A DNA stretch of 64,000 bases from Planctomycetota bacterium (GTDB lineage: Bacteria > Planctomycetota > Planctomycetia > Gemmatales > Gemmataceae). The stretch spans positions 124,001 through 188,000 of the forward strand of contig VGXS01000001.1 in the NCBI GenBank assembly GCA_016873225.1. Reading direction: 5' to 3'. Numbering within the stretch: the stretch's first letter is position 1; every line of letters begins with the position of its first letter. The translations under genes were made by a program, and so were the position numbers. Shown in pieces: positions 36,847 to 45,834 of the stretch. The notes beneath the pieces were generated by a model. It saw nothing but the letters and a program-made list of their open reading frames with translations, did no database searches and was not told where the DNA came from.

Positions 36847-38034
36847 ATGTGCCGGGTTTTCCGATGCCTAATCGCCTCGCTGGCGGTTCTCCCGCTGGCG
36901 ATGGCCAACCGGGGCGCCGGCCAGGACAAGAAAGCCGATGTCTTCGACCTCAACAAGAAAGCCGACATGGCGGCCAGCTATGCCCGGGAAGTGGGCGGCA
37001 AACCCCTGTCGGAATGGATCACCGACCTGAAGAACATCGACCCCAGCGTCAGGGAGCGGGCCCTGAGAGCCATTCCGCTGTTTGGTCCTCCGGCCAGCCA
37101 GGCGGTTCCCACCGTGCTCGACCGCTGCCTCGACCGCGATGCCAGCCCGAGGGTGCGCGCGATCGGAGCGCTGGGAATGCTTGAAATCTCGGACAAGGAT
37201 GTTCCGAAGGTTGTTGAAACCCTCGCCAAGCGCATCAGCGACGATCCGCAATCCGCGATCAAGTTCCAGGCGATGATCACCTTGTCGCGGTTCGGAATCG
37301 ACGAGGGCAAGCCTGCGATTCCGGCGCTGGTGAAAATGGCGGAGGATCCCACCACTTGGGAAGCCCGCAAATTGGCTGTCTCGCTATTGGGAAAATATGG
37401 CTACGACGCCATGAAGGGCCCGGATGTCCGCTGCCTGAGGGCCATGGTAATCGCCCTCAAGGATCCATCCATGGCCGTGCGCCAGGAGGCCGTTTACGGA
37501 TTGGCCGTGCTTGGACGCCCGTTCGACATGGCCACGGCCCAATTGGTTGAAAAAGCCCTGAGCGTTCTCACCGACAACAAGGACAAGGGCATCAGCATCT
37601 GGGCCCATGTGGGAATGATGAACCTCACCAAGGCGGACAGCGCCCACCTCAAGCCGATCATGAAGAACCTGAAGGAAAAGGACCCCCAAATCCGTCTTTT
37701 GGCCCTGCGCGCCATGGGAACACTTGGCAAGTTGGCCCTTTTCGGCCTACCCGAGATGATCGACGCGCTTGAGGACAAGGAAGCCGAGGTTCAGTACACG
37801 GCCATCTGGGCGATCGCGGCGATGGGATCCTCGGCCGACAAGGCGGTTCCGCCGCTTCGCGCGATGTACCAAAAGACGGCCCTGCCCGAGCCCATCCGCA
37901 TGGCGGCGCACGCCGCGGTTGAGCAGATCAACGGCAAGAAGGAACCGCCGCTGCCAATGGCTCCGGCGCCCGTGGCACCGCCGGCCATTCCGGGAACTCC
38001 GCCCGCCCCGACTCCCAAACCAGCGGGAAACTGA
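36847..38034 (+). CDS. Secreted HEAT-repeat protein
   Basis: From ATG 36847 (GGAG about 10 nt upstream) the protein has 395 residues with a signal peptide (MCRVFRCLIASLAVLPLAMA). The rest is a helical solenoid of HEAT/PBS-lyase-like repeats, for example VRERALRAIPLFGPPASQAVP, PRVRAIGALGMLEI, VRQEAVYGLAVLGRP and IRLLALRAMGTLGKLALFG. It closes with a proline/alanine-rich tail (PAPVAPPAIPGTPPAPTPKP). These repeats serve protein binding; no catalytic residues are seen. The macro-domain gene starts 2 nt after its stop, so the two are co-translated. Confidence 0.85.
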   Translation: MCRVFRCLIASLAVLPLAMANRGAGQDKKADVFDLNKKADMAASYAREVGGKPLSEWITDLKNIDPSVRERALRAIPLFGPPASQAVPTVLDRCLDRDASPRVRAIGALGMLEISDKDVPKVVETLAKRISDDPQSAIKFQAMITLSRFGIDEGKPAIPALVKMAEDPTTWEARKLAVSLLGKYGYDAMKGPDVRCLRAMVIALKDPSMAVRQEAVYGLAVLGRPFDMATAQLVEKALSVLTDNKDKGISIWAHVGMMNLTKADSAHLKPIMKNLKEKDPQIRLLALRAMGTLGKLALFGLPEMIDALEDKEAEVQYTAIWAIAAMGSSADKAVPPLRAMYQKTALPEPIRMAAHAAVEQINGKKEPPLPMAPAPVAPPAIPGTPPAPTPKPAGN

Positions 38035-38036
38035 CC

Positions 38037-38510
38037 ATGCCGGTCAAGGTGGTGGAAGGCGATCTTCTGGCGCAGTCCGTGGATGCCATCGTGAACCCGT
38101 GGAACCGCAACATCATCCCCTGGTGGCTGCTTTTGCCGCAGGGCGTTTCGGGCGCGATCAAGAAACATGGCGGAACCGGCCCGTTTCGTGAAGTGGCGCG
38201 CCATGGCGCCATACCGCTGGGTGGGGCCGTCCTGACAGGCGCCGGCAAACTGCCTTTCCGGGGCATCATCCATGTCGCGGGAATCAACATGCTGTGGATG
38301 GCCTCCGAATTTTCCGTGCGGGCATCGGTGCGCAACGCGCTGGAACTTGCCAAGCAATCGGGCTTTCAGTCGGTGGCCTTTCCGCTCATCGGGGCCGGGT
38401 CGGGCGGGGCGCGACCGGAGAAGGTTCTGGAATGGATGAAAGACAGCGCGGAACAGCAAGCCTTTCCAGGTGACTGCCTCATTGTGGTTTACAAGCCGCG
38501 GGGAAGGTGA
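38037..38510 (+). CDS. Macro-domain (ADP-ribose-binding) protein
   Basis: A stand-alone 157-residue macro domain. Recognisable elements are the first strand VKVVEGDLLAQSVDAIVN, GVSGAIKKHGG (the adenosine-side loop), GAIPLGGAVLTGAGKLPFRGIIHVAG, and the phosphate loop VAFPLIGAGSGG near residue 117. Members bind ADP-ribose or O-acetyl-ADP-ribose and many hydrolyse it from proteins or nucleic acids. The usual NAAN at the end of strand 3 is NPWN here, so hydrolase activity is not assured. No ADP-ribosyltransferase partner (such as DarT) is next to it. Cytoplasmic, although it sits 2 nt after a gene for a secreted protein. Confidence 0.85.
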   Translation: MPVKVVEGDLLAQSVDAIVNPWNRNIIPWWLLLPQGVSGAIKKHGGTGPFREVARHGAIPLGGAVLTGAGKLPFRGIIHVAGINMLWMASEFSVRASVRNALELAKQSGFQSVAFPLIGAGSGGARPEKVLEWMKDSAEQQAFPGDCLIVVYKPRGR

Positions 38511-38649
38511 AAATGAAAAAAGACGGAAGTAATTGCTAAACAAGTGGCAATGGAGGCCGATCTAGTTTCAAGAATGATCAACCAATTAAGCGAATCGAAT
38601 CCAATGGCTAAACAACTCAAACATAAAGGAACCAAGAAAGGGCCATAAC

Positions 38650-40101
38650 ATGGCATGGATTTTTGCAGGACTGTTCTTTGTTATTTCATTAATTAGCTCG
38701 ACAGCATTGATTTTAATTTGGCAAAAGAAAGAGGAAGAAAAAAGCAAGATTCAAGCAGCCTTAGACAAGTCCGAGTCTTCGTTGAATACCATTCGCAAGC
38801 GTATGCAGGGAATTCTTAATGCAGATGCAGAGAAGGAAAGAGTCATAAGAGAAACCAATGAAATACTCCAAAATAACCTCCTTAAAATCGAATCCCAGAA
38901 TCAACATTTTGAAAAGGTGAAAGCCGAATTGATTGCTGAAACAAAAGCCATCGAGGAAATCCTATTAAAGTTAAGATCTGAGCATGCTTTATTGACTGAA
39001 AACATAGCTCTTTCCGAAGTGGGTTTTTACAAGCCTTATTATGGCTTCGCAACATCCTTAAAGTACAAACAGCAAATTGAGGAAAACAAGCTCAAACAAA
39101 AGGAAATGCTAACAAACAAATTGGCCGCGACTTGCTCACTGGAGTGGGCGATTGATGGAAGCATTGAAAAAGGTAGAAAGCATACGGAAAAATACATTTC
39201 TCTTCTAATTAGGGCCTTTAATGGAGAATGTGATGCGGCGATCGCCAAAATAGGGTTTAATAATTATCAGTCAATGGAAAATAGGATTCAAAAAGCCTTT
39301 GACACCTTGAATAAATTGGGTGAATTGCAACACTGCTCGATAAACAAAACATATTTCCAATTACGCCTGGATGAATTACGGTTGGAATATGAACATGAAT
39401 TGAAAATCAAAGCCGAACGGGAAGAACAACGCGCGATTAAAGAAGAAATGCGCCAACAGGCTATTGCCCAGAAAGAAATTGAAAAAGCTCAGCAGAAAGC
39501 TGAATTGGAGGAAAGACAGTTCGAAGCTGCCTTGGCTAAAGCTCGAGAGGAGTTTGCGAAAGCAAACGCTGCGAAACAAGCAGAAATGCAAGCAAAACTG
39601 TCGGAGTTGGAAGCACTGGTGGCACAAGCCCAGGCAAACAAGGAAAGAGCCATTTCACTTGCGCAACAAACAAGGGCCGGCCATGTGTATGTCATATCAA
39701 ACATAGGATCATTTGGGTCCAATATTTATAAAATTGGCATGACAAGGCGTCTTGATCCGATGGATAGAATTTGGGAGTTATCAGACGCATCTGTTCCTTT
39801 TGATTTTGATGTTCACGCGATTATTTACACAGATGACGCGCCAACTCTTGAAACAGAATTACATCAGCGATTTGCCGATAAAAGAGTAAATGTCATCAAT
39901 CAAAAAAAGGAGTTCTTTAATGTAACTATTGAGGAAATAGCATCTGTTGTCCGCGAGAAATTTGGTGATATAGAACTCACATTGCTCGCCGAAGCCAGCG
40001 AATATCTTCAGAGCGAGGCCTTTTATAAAGAAAAAGGGTTTTCAATATGTCATAATCGTCAATTTTCCCCTGAAATCAACAACCTTGTAAGATCAAATTA
40101 A
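38650..40101 (+). CDS. DUF4041 / GIY-YIG (T5orf172/MUG113-like) nuclease-type protein, AT-rich
   Basis: A 483-residue protein. It opens with one membrane helix (AWIFAGLFFVISLISSTALILIW), followed by coiled coil and the DUF4041 region (residues about 60-230). A second long Glu/Gln/Lys coiled coil (about 240-340) leads to a C-terminal GIY-YIG-like domain (GHVYVISN, IYKIGMTRR, LETELHQRF). Phages, prophages and defence-type loci carry this combination. The gene and its flanks (about 38515-40215) are markedly AT-rich with AAA/GAA/ATT codons, unlike both neighbours, which suggests recent acquisition. No integrase, repeats or restriction genes adjoin it. Confidence 0.85.
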   Translation: MAWIFAGLFFVISLISSTALILIWQKKEEEKSKIQAALDKSESSLNTIRKRMQGILNADAEKERVIRETNEILQNNLLKIESQNQHFEKVKAELIAETKAIEEILLKLRSEHALLTENIALSEVGFYKPYYGFATSLKYKQQIEENKLKQKEMLTNKLAATCSLEWAIDGSIEKGRKHTEKYISLLIRAFNGECDAAIAKIGFNNYQSMENRIQKAFDTLNKLGELQHCSINKTYFQLRLDELRLEYEHELKIKAEREEQRAIKEEMRQQAIAQKEIEKAQQKAELEERQFEAALAKAREEFAKANAAKQAEMQAKLSELEALVAQAQANKERAISLAQQTRAGHVYVISNIGSFGSNIYKIGMTRRLDPMDRIWELSDASVPFDFDVHAIIYTDDAPTLETELHQRFADKRVNVINQKKEFFNVTIEEIASVVREKFGDIELTLLAEASEYLQSEAFYKEKGFSICHNRQFSPEINNLVRSN

Positions 40102-40234
40102 ATCAACCTCAATCATCTGCTTTTCCTTGCCAGAATGTTTTGACATTGTTTTTGCGGTTTCCAAAAAATCATTCATCCTGTTGCTGTGTTTATGTGATAT
40201 TTCAGTCATTAGTGTTTCTTGTTGGGGTTCCTCC

Positions 40235-41248
40235 GTGATCCGCTGCAGCATCGACATCAACGCGCCGGGCCGGCACCTGGGCCACCTTTACCTCCCCTAT
40301 TCCCATAACCTCGCCGGTTGGGCCAACCTCATGGTGCCCATCGCCGTGGTCAATGGAGGCCGCGGCCCCACGACCCTGGTGATGGCCGGAAACCATGGCG
40401 ACGAGTATCCCGGCCAGGTCGCCGTCATGCGCCTCATGCGCGAGCTGCGGGCGGAGTCGGTCAAGGGCCGCCTGATCCTCATCCCCACGCTCACGATGCC
40501 CGCCGCCAAGGCCGGCACGCGGCTTTCACCCCTCGACGGCAAGAACTTCAACCGCAGCTTTCCCGGCGTCGAGGACGGGACGCCCTGCGAGTCCCTCGCG
40601 CACCACCTGACGACCGTCCTCTTTCCCGTCGCCGACCATGTGATCGACATCCACACCGGCGGCCGCGGGGTCGACTTCGTTCCGTGCGCCCACATGCACC
40701 TCGTGCCCCGGGGAGCGCAGCGCGACGCCATGGTGGCGGCCACCGAGGCGTGGAACACCGATTTCTGCTTCCTGTACGCCGACATCGCCGGCAAGGGACT
40801 CCTCCCGGTCGAGGCGGAAAACCAGGGCAAGGTGGTCATCACCACCGAGATGGGCGGCAGCGAGAATGTCACCGCCCAGGTTCATTCCCTCACCCAGAAG
40901 GGGTTGAGGAATGTTCTGGCCCACCTCGGCCACCTGACGGAAAAGGCGAGCTCGCGCCAGGAACTGGGACTCCCGCCGACACGGTGGGTTCAATCACTCG
41001 CCTGGGAGGACTACCGCTTCGCACCCGAGTCGGGAGTGTACGAGAACATCGCGCCCCTGGGTTCGGCCGTCGCGAAGGGACAGGTCGTCGGGGCGATTCA
41101 TTTCCTTGAGAGGCCCGACCGCGAACCCGTCGCCATCGCCGCATTGGAGGCGGGCATACTGGTCGCCACGCGCGCCCCGTCGGTCGTCGGCCAGGGCGAC
41201 TGCGTCGCGGTGATCGGCCATGAATGCGACCCGCGGAGCATGCCATGA
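40235..41248 (+). CDS. Zinc deacylase of the succinylglutamate desuccinylase/aspartoacylase (AstE/AspA) family
   Basis: I start it at GTG 40235 (337 residues) because the frame upstream to 40127 consists of AT-rich sequence continuing from the previous gene and lacks family similarity. The zinc site is visible: AGNHGDEYPGQ supplies His and Glu, and DIHTGGRGVDF supplies the second His. The catalytic Glu is in TTEMGGSE. The C-terminal part is the lipoyl-like beta-sandwich (SGVYENIAPLGSAVAKGQVVG). Members remove acyl groups from amino-acid derivatives; the relatives of DoeB type deacylate N-acetyl-diaminobutyrate. Its TGA overlaps the next ATG by 4 nt. It is first of a four-gene catabolic operon. 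Confidence 0.87.
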   Translation: MIRCSIDINAPGRHLGHLYLPYSHNLAGWANLMVPIAVVNGGRGPTTLVMAGNHGDEYPGQVAVMRLMRELRAESVKGRLILIPTLTMPAAKAGTRLSPLDGKNFNRSFPGVEDGTPCESLAHHLTTVLFPVADHVIDIHTGGRGVDFVPCAHMHLVPRGAQRDAMVAATEAWNTDFCFLYADIAGKGLLPVEAENQGKVVITTEMGGSENVTAQVHSLTQKGLRNVLAHLGHLTEKASSRQELGLPPTRWVQSLAWEDYRFAPESGVYENIAPLGSAVAKGQVVGAIHFLERPDREPVAIAALEAGILVATRAPSVVGQGDCVAVIGHECDPRSMP

Positions 41249-42363
41249 AAATCAGCGAGATCGCCTGCCAGATCGTCCGCATTCCGAATGTCACCGCCAA
41301 GACGGCCAGCAGCCAGGACTCGGTGATCGTGCGCGTGCGCACCGCCTGCGGCCTGGAGGGGATCGGCGAGGCCGACTCCTCACCCGAGGTGGTCAAGGCG
41401 ATCATCGACGCGCCGTTCAGCCACAACATCGCCTGCGGCCTGCGCCAAATCCTGGTGGGCGAGAATCCGCTCGAGCATGAGCGCCTGTGGCAGAAGATGT
41501 ACCGCCGCACGATGTATTTCGGACGAACCGGGGCTGGAATCACCGCGATGGCCGCGGTGGACATGGCCCTTTGGGACCTGAAGGGCAAGGCGCTCGGCCA
41601 GCCGATCCACAGGCTGCTGGGCGGCAGGCACCATTCAAGGCTGCGCGGGTACGCCTCCATCCTGTTCGGCCGCGACGGCAAGGAAACCGCCGACATCGCC
41701 AGGCGCTGGGTCGCCGAGGGATACACGGCGGTGAAGTTCGGCTGGGAACCGATGGGGACATCCGAGGCGGTCGACATCGACCTGGTGAGGGGGGCGCGCG
41801 AAGGCCTCGGCGACGCCACGCTGCTTATCGACGCCGGCTGCGTTTACGACGCGCGCACGGCCCTCAGGCGGGCCCACGCGTTCGCCGAGTTCAAGCCGGA
41901 ATGGTTCGAGGAACCGCTGCGCGAGGACGACATCGAGGGGTATGCCTGGCTCCGCGACCGGTCCCCCATCCCCATCGCCGCGGGCGAGGGGGAATGCGGG
42001 CGCGAGTCGTTCCGGCCGCTCATCGACCGGCGGGCGCTCGATGTCTATCAGGTGGACATTTCCCGCTGCGGCTTCACCGACGCGGCGTACATCCGGTCGC
42101 GGGTTGAGGAAATCGGGGCCAGGCTCTGCAACCACTGCTACACCAGTCCGCTCACCGTCGCCGCCAGCCTGCACTGGCTGAGCACCTGCCGCGACGCCTT
42201 CATCTTCGAGGACTGCGTCGAGGACTCGCCCCTTCGCCACGACCTCACCATCGAGAAGGTGAGGTCGGTGAACGGCTTCATCGAGGTTCCCGACAGGCCG
42301 GGACTCGGGGTGACGCTCGACGAGGATTTTGTCGCCAGGCACCTGGTGGCGCAGTCGCGGTAG
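41245..42363 (+). CDS. Enolase-superfamily (mandelate racemase/muconate lactonizing type) enzyme 1
   Basis: A 372-residue enzyme starting at ATG 41245, overlapping the preceding stop by ATGA. Fold features: capping domain with RTMYFGRTG, barrel motif DMALWDLKGKALGQP, base-bearing strand TAVKFGWEP with K-x-G instead of the usual K-x-K, and metal ligands Asp in LIDAGCVYD, Glu in WFEEPL and Glu in AAGEGECG. A later His is in LCNHCYTSP. Such enzymes abstract the proton alpha to a carboxylate, leading to dehydration, racemisation or cycloisomerisation, most often of sugar acids. The exact substrate cannot be read from sequence alone. Confidence 0.9.
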   Translation: MKISEIACQIVRIPNVTAKTASSQDSVIVRVRTACGLEGIGEADSSPEVVKAIIDAPFSHNIACGLRQILVGENPLEHERLWQKMYRRTMYFGRTGAGITAMAAVDMALWDLKGKALGQPIHRLLGGRHHSRLRGYASILFGRDGKETADIARRWVAEGYTAVKFGWEPMGTSEAVDIDLVRGAREGLGDATLLIDAGCVYDARTALRRAHAFAEFKPEWFEEPLREDDIEGYAWLRDRSPIPIAAGEGECGRESFRPLIDRRALDVYQVDISRCGFTDAAYIRSRVEEIGARLCNHCYTSPLTVAASLHWLSTCRDAFIFEDCVEDSPLRHDLTIEKVRSVNGFIEVPDRPGLGVTLDEDFVARHLVAQSR

Positions 42364-42378
42364 CTGGAGGCTTCAACG

Positions 42379-43266
42379 ATGGGCAGGGCGGCGACGGAGC
42401 ACAGGTACGAGAAACTCACCTGGCCCGAGATCAACGACGCTGTCGACCTCGGCAAGGTATGCATCGTCCCCTGCGGCGCGGTGGAGCAGCATGGGCACCA
42501 CCTGCCGCTTGATGTGGACCTCGTCTGCCCCGTCGGCATCGCCAACGGCGCCGGCCGTGAAATCCCCGCCAAGATGCTTGTTCTTCCCGTGGTGGCCTAC
42601 GGGTACACCGGGCATGTGATGGATTTCCCCGGAACCATCAACCAGGACTTCGAGCACTTCATGCACCATGTGCTCGACATCACGAAATCACTCGCCTACC
42701 ACGGGTTCAAGAAGATCATCCTGCTCAACGGCCACGGTTCAAACATGCCCAACCTCGACCTCGTCGCGCGGCGGACCAATCTGGAGACCGACGCCGAGTG
42801 CTGCGTCGTCGCCTGGTGGAACCTGCTGACGGTGGACAAGGGGTTCCTGCCGAGGTGGCGCCAGAGCCGGTTTCCCGGCGGCTGCTCGCACGCCTGCGAG
42901 CTGGAAACCAGCCTTTACCTCTACCTTGACGGCGACAATGTGCGCAAAGACCTGATCAAGAGCGGAATCATCAGCTTCAACGCCGAGGAAAGCCCGTTCA
43001 ACTGGGTCGACCTATTCGCCGCCGGGCCGGCCACCGTGGTCTCGTGGACAAGCAGCTACTCCGAAACGGGCGTGCTGGGCGACGCCGAGTTGGCCACGCC
43101 GGAAAAGGGGCGCGAGGCCTACGAGGAGGCGGTGAGGCAGCTTGTCGCCCTCGTCTCATGGTTCAAGGACAGGCCCGCCGATGTCCGCCGCGACCTCCAC
43201 AGGAAGCCGCCCACGATGCCCCTTCCGTGGGGCCAGCGATCCCATCCGGGGAGAAAGCCCACATGA
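42379..43266 (+). CDS. Creatininase-family amidohydrolase
   Basis: A 295-residue metal-dependent amidase of the creatinine amidohydrolase family. The metal site is present: Glu and His in GAVEQHGHHLPLDVD, the His of LLNGHGSNMP, and the late Glu in SHACELETSLYLY. The family opens cyclic amides (creatinine) or cleaves formamide-like bonds in cofactor biosynthesis; here the two enolase-superfamily neighbours favour a catabolic lactam or amide. It begins 15 nt after the previous gene, and its final codons overlap the next ATG by 4 nt. Confidence 0.9.
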   Translation: MGRAATEHRYEKLTWPEINDAVDLGKVCIVPCGAVEQHGHHLPLDVDLVCPVGIANGAGREIPAKMLVLPVVAYGYTGHVMDFPGTINQDFEHFMHHVLDITKSLAYHGFKKIILLNGHGSNMPNLDLVARRTNLETDAECCVVAWWNLLTVDKGFLPRWRQSRFPGGCSHACELETSLYLYLDGDNVRKDLIKSGIISFNAEESPFNWVDLFAAGPATVVSWTSSYSETGVLGDAELATPEKGREAYEEAVRQLVALVSWFKDRPADVRRDLHRKPPTMPLPWGQRSHPGRKPT

Positions 43267-44381
43267 AAATCAGCGCAATCAAGGTCACCGGCCTTTCGGG
43301 TGGCACGGTCGAGGGAGGCTGGGCCGAGGAACTTGCCCCCGAGGACAATGTCCACGCGATCGTCGAGGTCATCACCGAGGACGGGCGATCCGGCATCGGC
43401 AGCGTCTTCACGAGCAGCCACCTCGTGGAAGCCGCGGCGCGACTGCTCGGCCCCTTCCTCATCGGTGAACGGGCCGACGAGCCGGCGAGGGTGAGCGAAA
43501 AGCTGAGGCAGAACACCTTCTGGCAGGGCCGCGGCGGCAGCGTCGAGCACGCCATCAGCGGCATCGACATCGCCTTGTGGGACCTGTTTGGAAAAATCAC
43601 CGGCCAACCCGTGGCGCGACTGCTGGGCGGCATTTACCGGCACCGGATCAAGCCCTACGGATCGTTGCTGTTCGCCGAACCGGACGCGCTGAGGGAGAAA
43701 CTCAAGGCGGCCGTCGCGCGCGGCTTCAGGGCGATCAAGCTGGGGTGGAAGCCGTTCGGCAGGGTCAGCGAGCGGATGGATGAGATCCTTGTTCGCACGG
43801 CGCGCGAGACCGTGGGGCCGGACATCGAGCTGATGGTCGACGCGGGGGGAAGCGACGCCTTCTGGCCCCATGGCTACAAGTGGGCCATCCGCACGGCCCG
43901 CATGCTGGCCAACTACGACATCACCTGGTTCGAGGAGGCGCTGAGGCCCGACGACTTCGACGGATTCGCCGAACTCCGCAAGCATTCTCCCGTTCCCATC
44001 GCCACCGGCGAGGTGCTCACCCGCCGGCAAAGCTTCATGCCGCTGCTCCAAGGGCAGGCCGTCGACATCGTCCAGCCCGACTGCACCAAGTGCGGCGGCC
44101 TCACCGAGGCCTGGCGGATCGCCTGGACGGCGCACGAGAACCATGTGCAATGGGTGCCCCACGGATGGAACACCGCCGTGGGTCTTGCCGCCGACATCCA
44201 CCTGTCGTGCGCGATGCCGGTGGCCAGGTATGTCGAATTCCTGACGCCTTCGCCCTACATGGATGAACTGGTCACGAAGCCGTTCCGTCCCGACGCGGAA
44301 GGTTTCCTGAACCTTCCCGAGGGGCCCGGGTTGGGCATCGAACTCAACCGCGAGGCGCTGGAGCGGTTCAGGGCCCGTTGA
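43263..44381 (+). CDS. Enolase-superfamily (mandelate racemase/muconate lactonizing type) enzyme 2
   Basis: A 372-residue paralogue of enzyme 1, starting at ATG 43263 inside an ATGA overlap. Motifs: GIDIALWDLFGKITGQP, RAIKLGWKPFG (again K-x-G), LMVDAGGSD, WFEEALRPDD, IATGEVLTRR and the conserved His in WVPHGWNTAVG. The two enzymes are divergent rather than recent copies, so they probably act on different intermediates or stereoisomers. The gene ends in a 14-bp convergent overlap with the MFS gene, which may supply the substrate. Confidence 0.9.
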   Translation: MKISAIKVTGLSGGTVEGGWAEELAPEDNVHAIVEVITEDGRSGIGSVFTSSHLVEAAARLLGPFLIGERADEPARVSEKLRQNTFWQGRGGSVEHAISGIDIALWDLFGKITGQPVARLLGGIYRHRIKPYGSLLFAEPDALREKLKAAVARGFRAIKLGWKPFGRVSERMDEILVRTARETVGPDIELMVDAGGSDAFWPHGYKWAIRTARMLANYDITWFEEALRPDDFDGFAELRKHSPVPIATGEVLTRRQSFMPLLQGQAVDIVQPDCTKCGGLTEAWRIAWTAHENHVQWVPHGWNTAVGLAADIHLSCAMPVARYVEFLTPSPYMDELVTKPFRPDAEGFLNLPEGPGLGIELNREALERFRAR

Positions 44382-45699
44382 GCCGCGCCGGTTCATCGCC
44401 TATGGCCTCGAAGCGGTACGACCACCAGGCCATGGCGTTGAGCAGGAGCACCGCCCCGTACAGGGTGAACAGCGGATCCCACTGCTGCCTGGGATCCAGG
44501 TTTTGGCCAGCCCTCCAGTCGGTGAAGACGCCGACGAGCCACTGCGATGTAAGGGCCCCCACGATCCCGACGCCGTTGAGAAGCCCCAGGATCGCACCGA
44601 CATGGCTTCCGGATTGCCGCGTGGCGACCACCCACCAGTGGGGAAGCGTGACATGCATCATCATGAACGAGGCGCACCACCACGCCGACAGGGCGACCGG
44701 ATCGGACATGCGCGATCCGACCAGGAGGCAGACGGCCGAGATGGCGTAGCAACCCGCCGCGATGCCGCCCGGCCAGCGGCCGGCGACGGCCCCCGCCCGC
44801 GCTATGCGGTCGGCGAGCCAGCCTCCGACAAGCATGCCGACCGCCGAGCCCGCGATCACCATCGAGGCGAGGTTCCCGGCCGCCTGGTTGCCGACGGAAT
44901 GCGCCGCCATCAGGTACTTGGGAAACCACGAATAAAAGAAGTAGGTGTAAAAAGCCGCAAGGATGGCGATGAGCCCCAGCGACAGCACGCCCCTGTTGGC
45001 CAGCGCGATTCGCCAGGGCACGGGTCCATGGCACGGTGGGGGCGGCCCCGCATCGCCCCGGATCGATTCCAACTCGGCCCGGTTCACCGACGCGTGTGAC
45101 GACGGATCATCACGGAACCACCACCAGAAACCGGCGGCCCAGGCGAAACCGGCGAAGGCGAACACCGAGAAGGAAAGGCGCCAGCCGATTTTTTCGATCA
45201 GCATCGCCGTCGCCGCGGGAGCCAGCACGCCGCCTAGCTGGGCTGACGCCAGCATCACCCCCTGCATGCGCCCGCGCTCCGACCCGGGAAACCAAGAGGC
45301 GATCACGCGCCCGGCATTGGGCAAGGCGCCGGCTTCCCCGGCGCCGAACAGGAAGCGGACAATCAGGAGACTGTAAAAACCGGCGCAAGCTCCCGTCAGC
45401 ATCGTGAATGCCGACCACCAGGCCACGATCCTCACCAGCACCAACCGGGAGCCCATGAGGTCGCCAAGCCGCCCGGCGGGAACCTCGCAGATACCGTAGG
45501 CCAGCGTGAACGCCATCAGCACGTAGCTGATGCTGCGGTTGTCGAGTTCGAAGTCCCGCTGGATGGGAACGATCGCCTGGGACATGCAGATGCGGTCGAG
45601 GTAAAGAACGGCAGCCAGGCCGCACAGCCATGCTCCCGTGATCAGCCGGGCGCGCGTCGGACGCGACGGTTCCCGGGTGATCCCTCGTGGCGGATCCAT
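44368..45699 (-). CDS. MFS transporter, ACS-like organic-acid carrier
   Basis: A 443-residue membrane protein with twelve helices. Family marks are YLDRICMSQAIVPI after helix 1, EVPAGRLGDLMGSR between helices 2 and 3, and GAGEAGALPNAGRVIASWFP in the helix 4-5 segment, as in D-galactonate/hexuronate-type symporters. The facing position to the deacylase/enolase-superfamily operon, with overlapping 3' ends, suggests uptake of the acid degraded there, though transcription is from the opposite strand. Confidence 0.87.
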   Translation of the reverse strand: MDPPRGITREPSRPTRARLITGAWLCGLAAVLYLDRICMSQAIVPIQRDFELDNRSISYVLMAFTLAYGICEVPAGRLGDLMGSRLVLVRIVAWWSAFTMLTGACAGFYSLLIVRFLFGAGEAGALPNAGRVIASWFPGSERGRMQGVMLASAQLGGVLAPAATAMLIEKIGWRLSFSVFAFAGFAWAAGFWWWFRDDPSSHASVNRAELESIRGDAGPPPPCHGPVPWRIALANRGVLSLGLIAILAAFYTYFFYSWFPKYLMAAHSVGNQAAGNLASMVIAGSAVGMLVGGWLADRIARAGAVAGRWPGGIAAGCYAISAVCLLVGSRMSDPVALSAWWCASFMMMHVTLPHWWVVATRQSGSHVGAILGLLNGVGIVGALTSQWLVGVFTDWRAGQNLDPRQQWDPLFTLYGAVLLLNAMAWWSYRFEAIGDEPARLNGP

Positions 45700-45780
45700 C
45701 AGCGCGGCACCTTGGACTGGCTCTCCAGGCCTCCAGTCTCCACGGCAAGACTCGCGACGGCAATCTTCATTCGCGGAAAT

Positions 45781-45820
45781 GAGATGGCCCGGGAGACCTT
45801 GGGGGCTCCCGGGCCATCTC
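45781..45820 (-). terminator. Strong hairpin after the Hsp20 genes
   Basis: Perfect 15-bp stem GAGATGGCCCGGGAG (45781-45795) and CTCCCGGGCCATCTC (45806-45820) with a 10-nt loop, 15 nt past the stop of the downstream Hsp20 gene. On the minus strand it is followed only by ATTT, so it may be a weak intrinsic terminator or an mRNA-stabilising end. Confidence 0.7.
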
Positions 45821-45834
45821 GAGCCAAGGAAGGC

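Noticed and set aside
38515-40215. Complete mobile element around the AT-rich gene
   Set aside because: No integrase, transposase, tRNA target or flanking direct repeats could be found near it.
43119-44396. 425-codon antisense frame over the second enolase-superfamily gene
   Set aside because: Composition artefact; the sense strand shows all metal ligands and overlaps its neighbours by ATGA.
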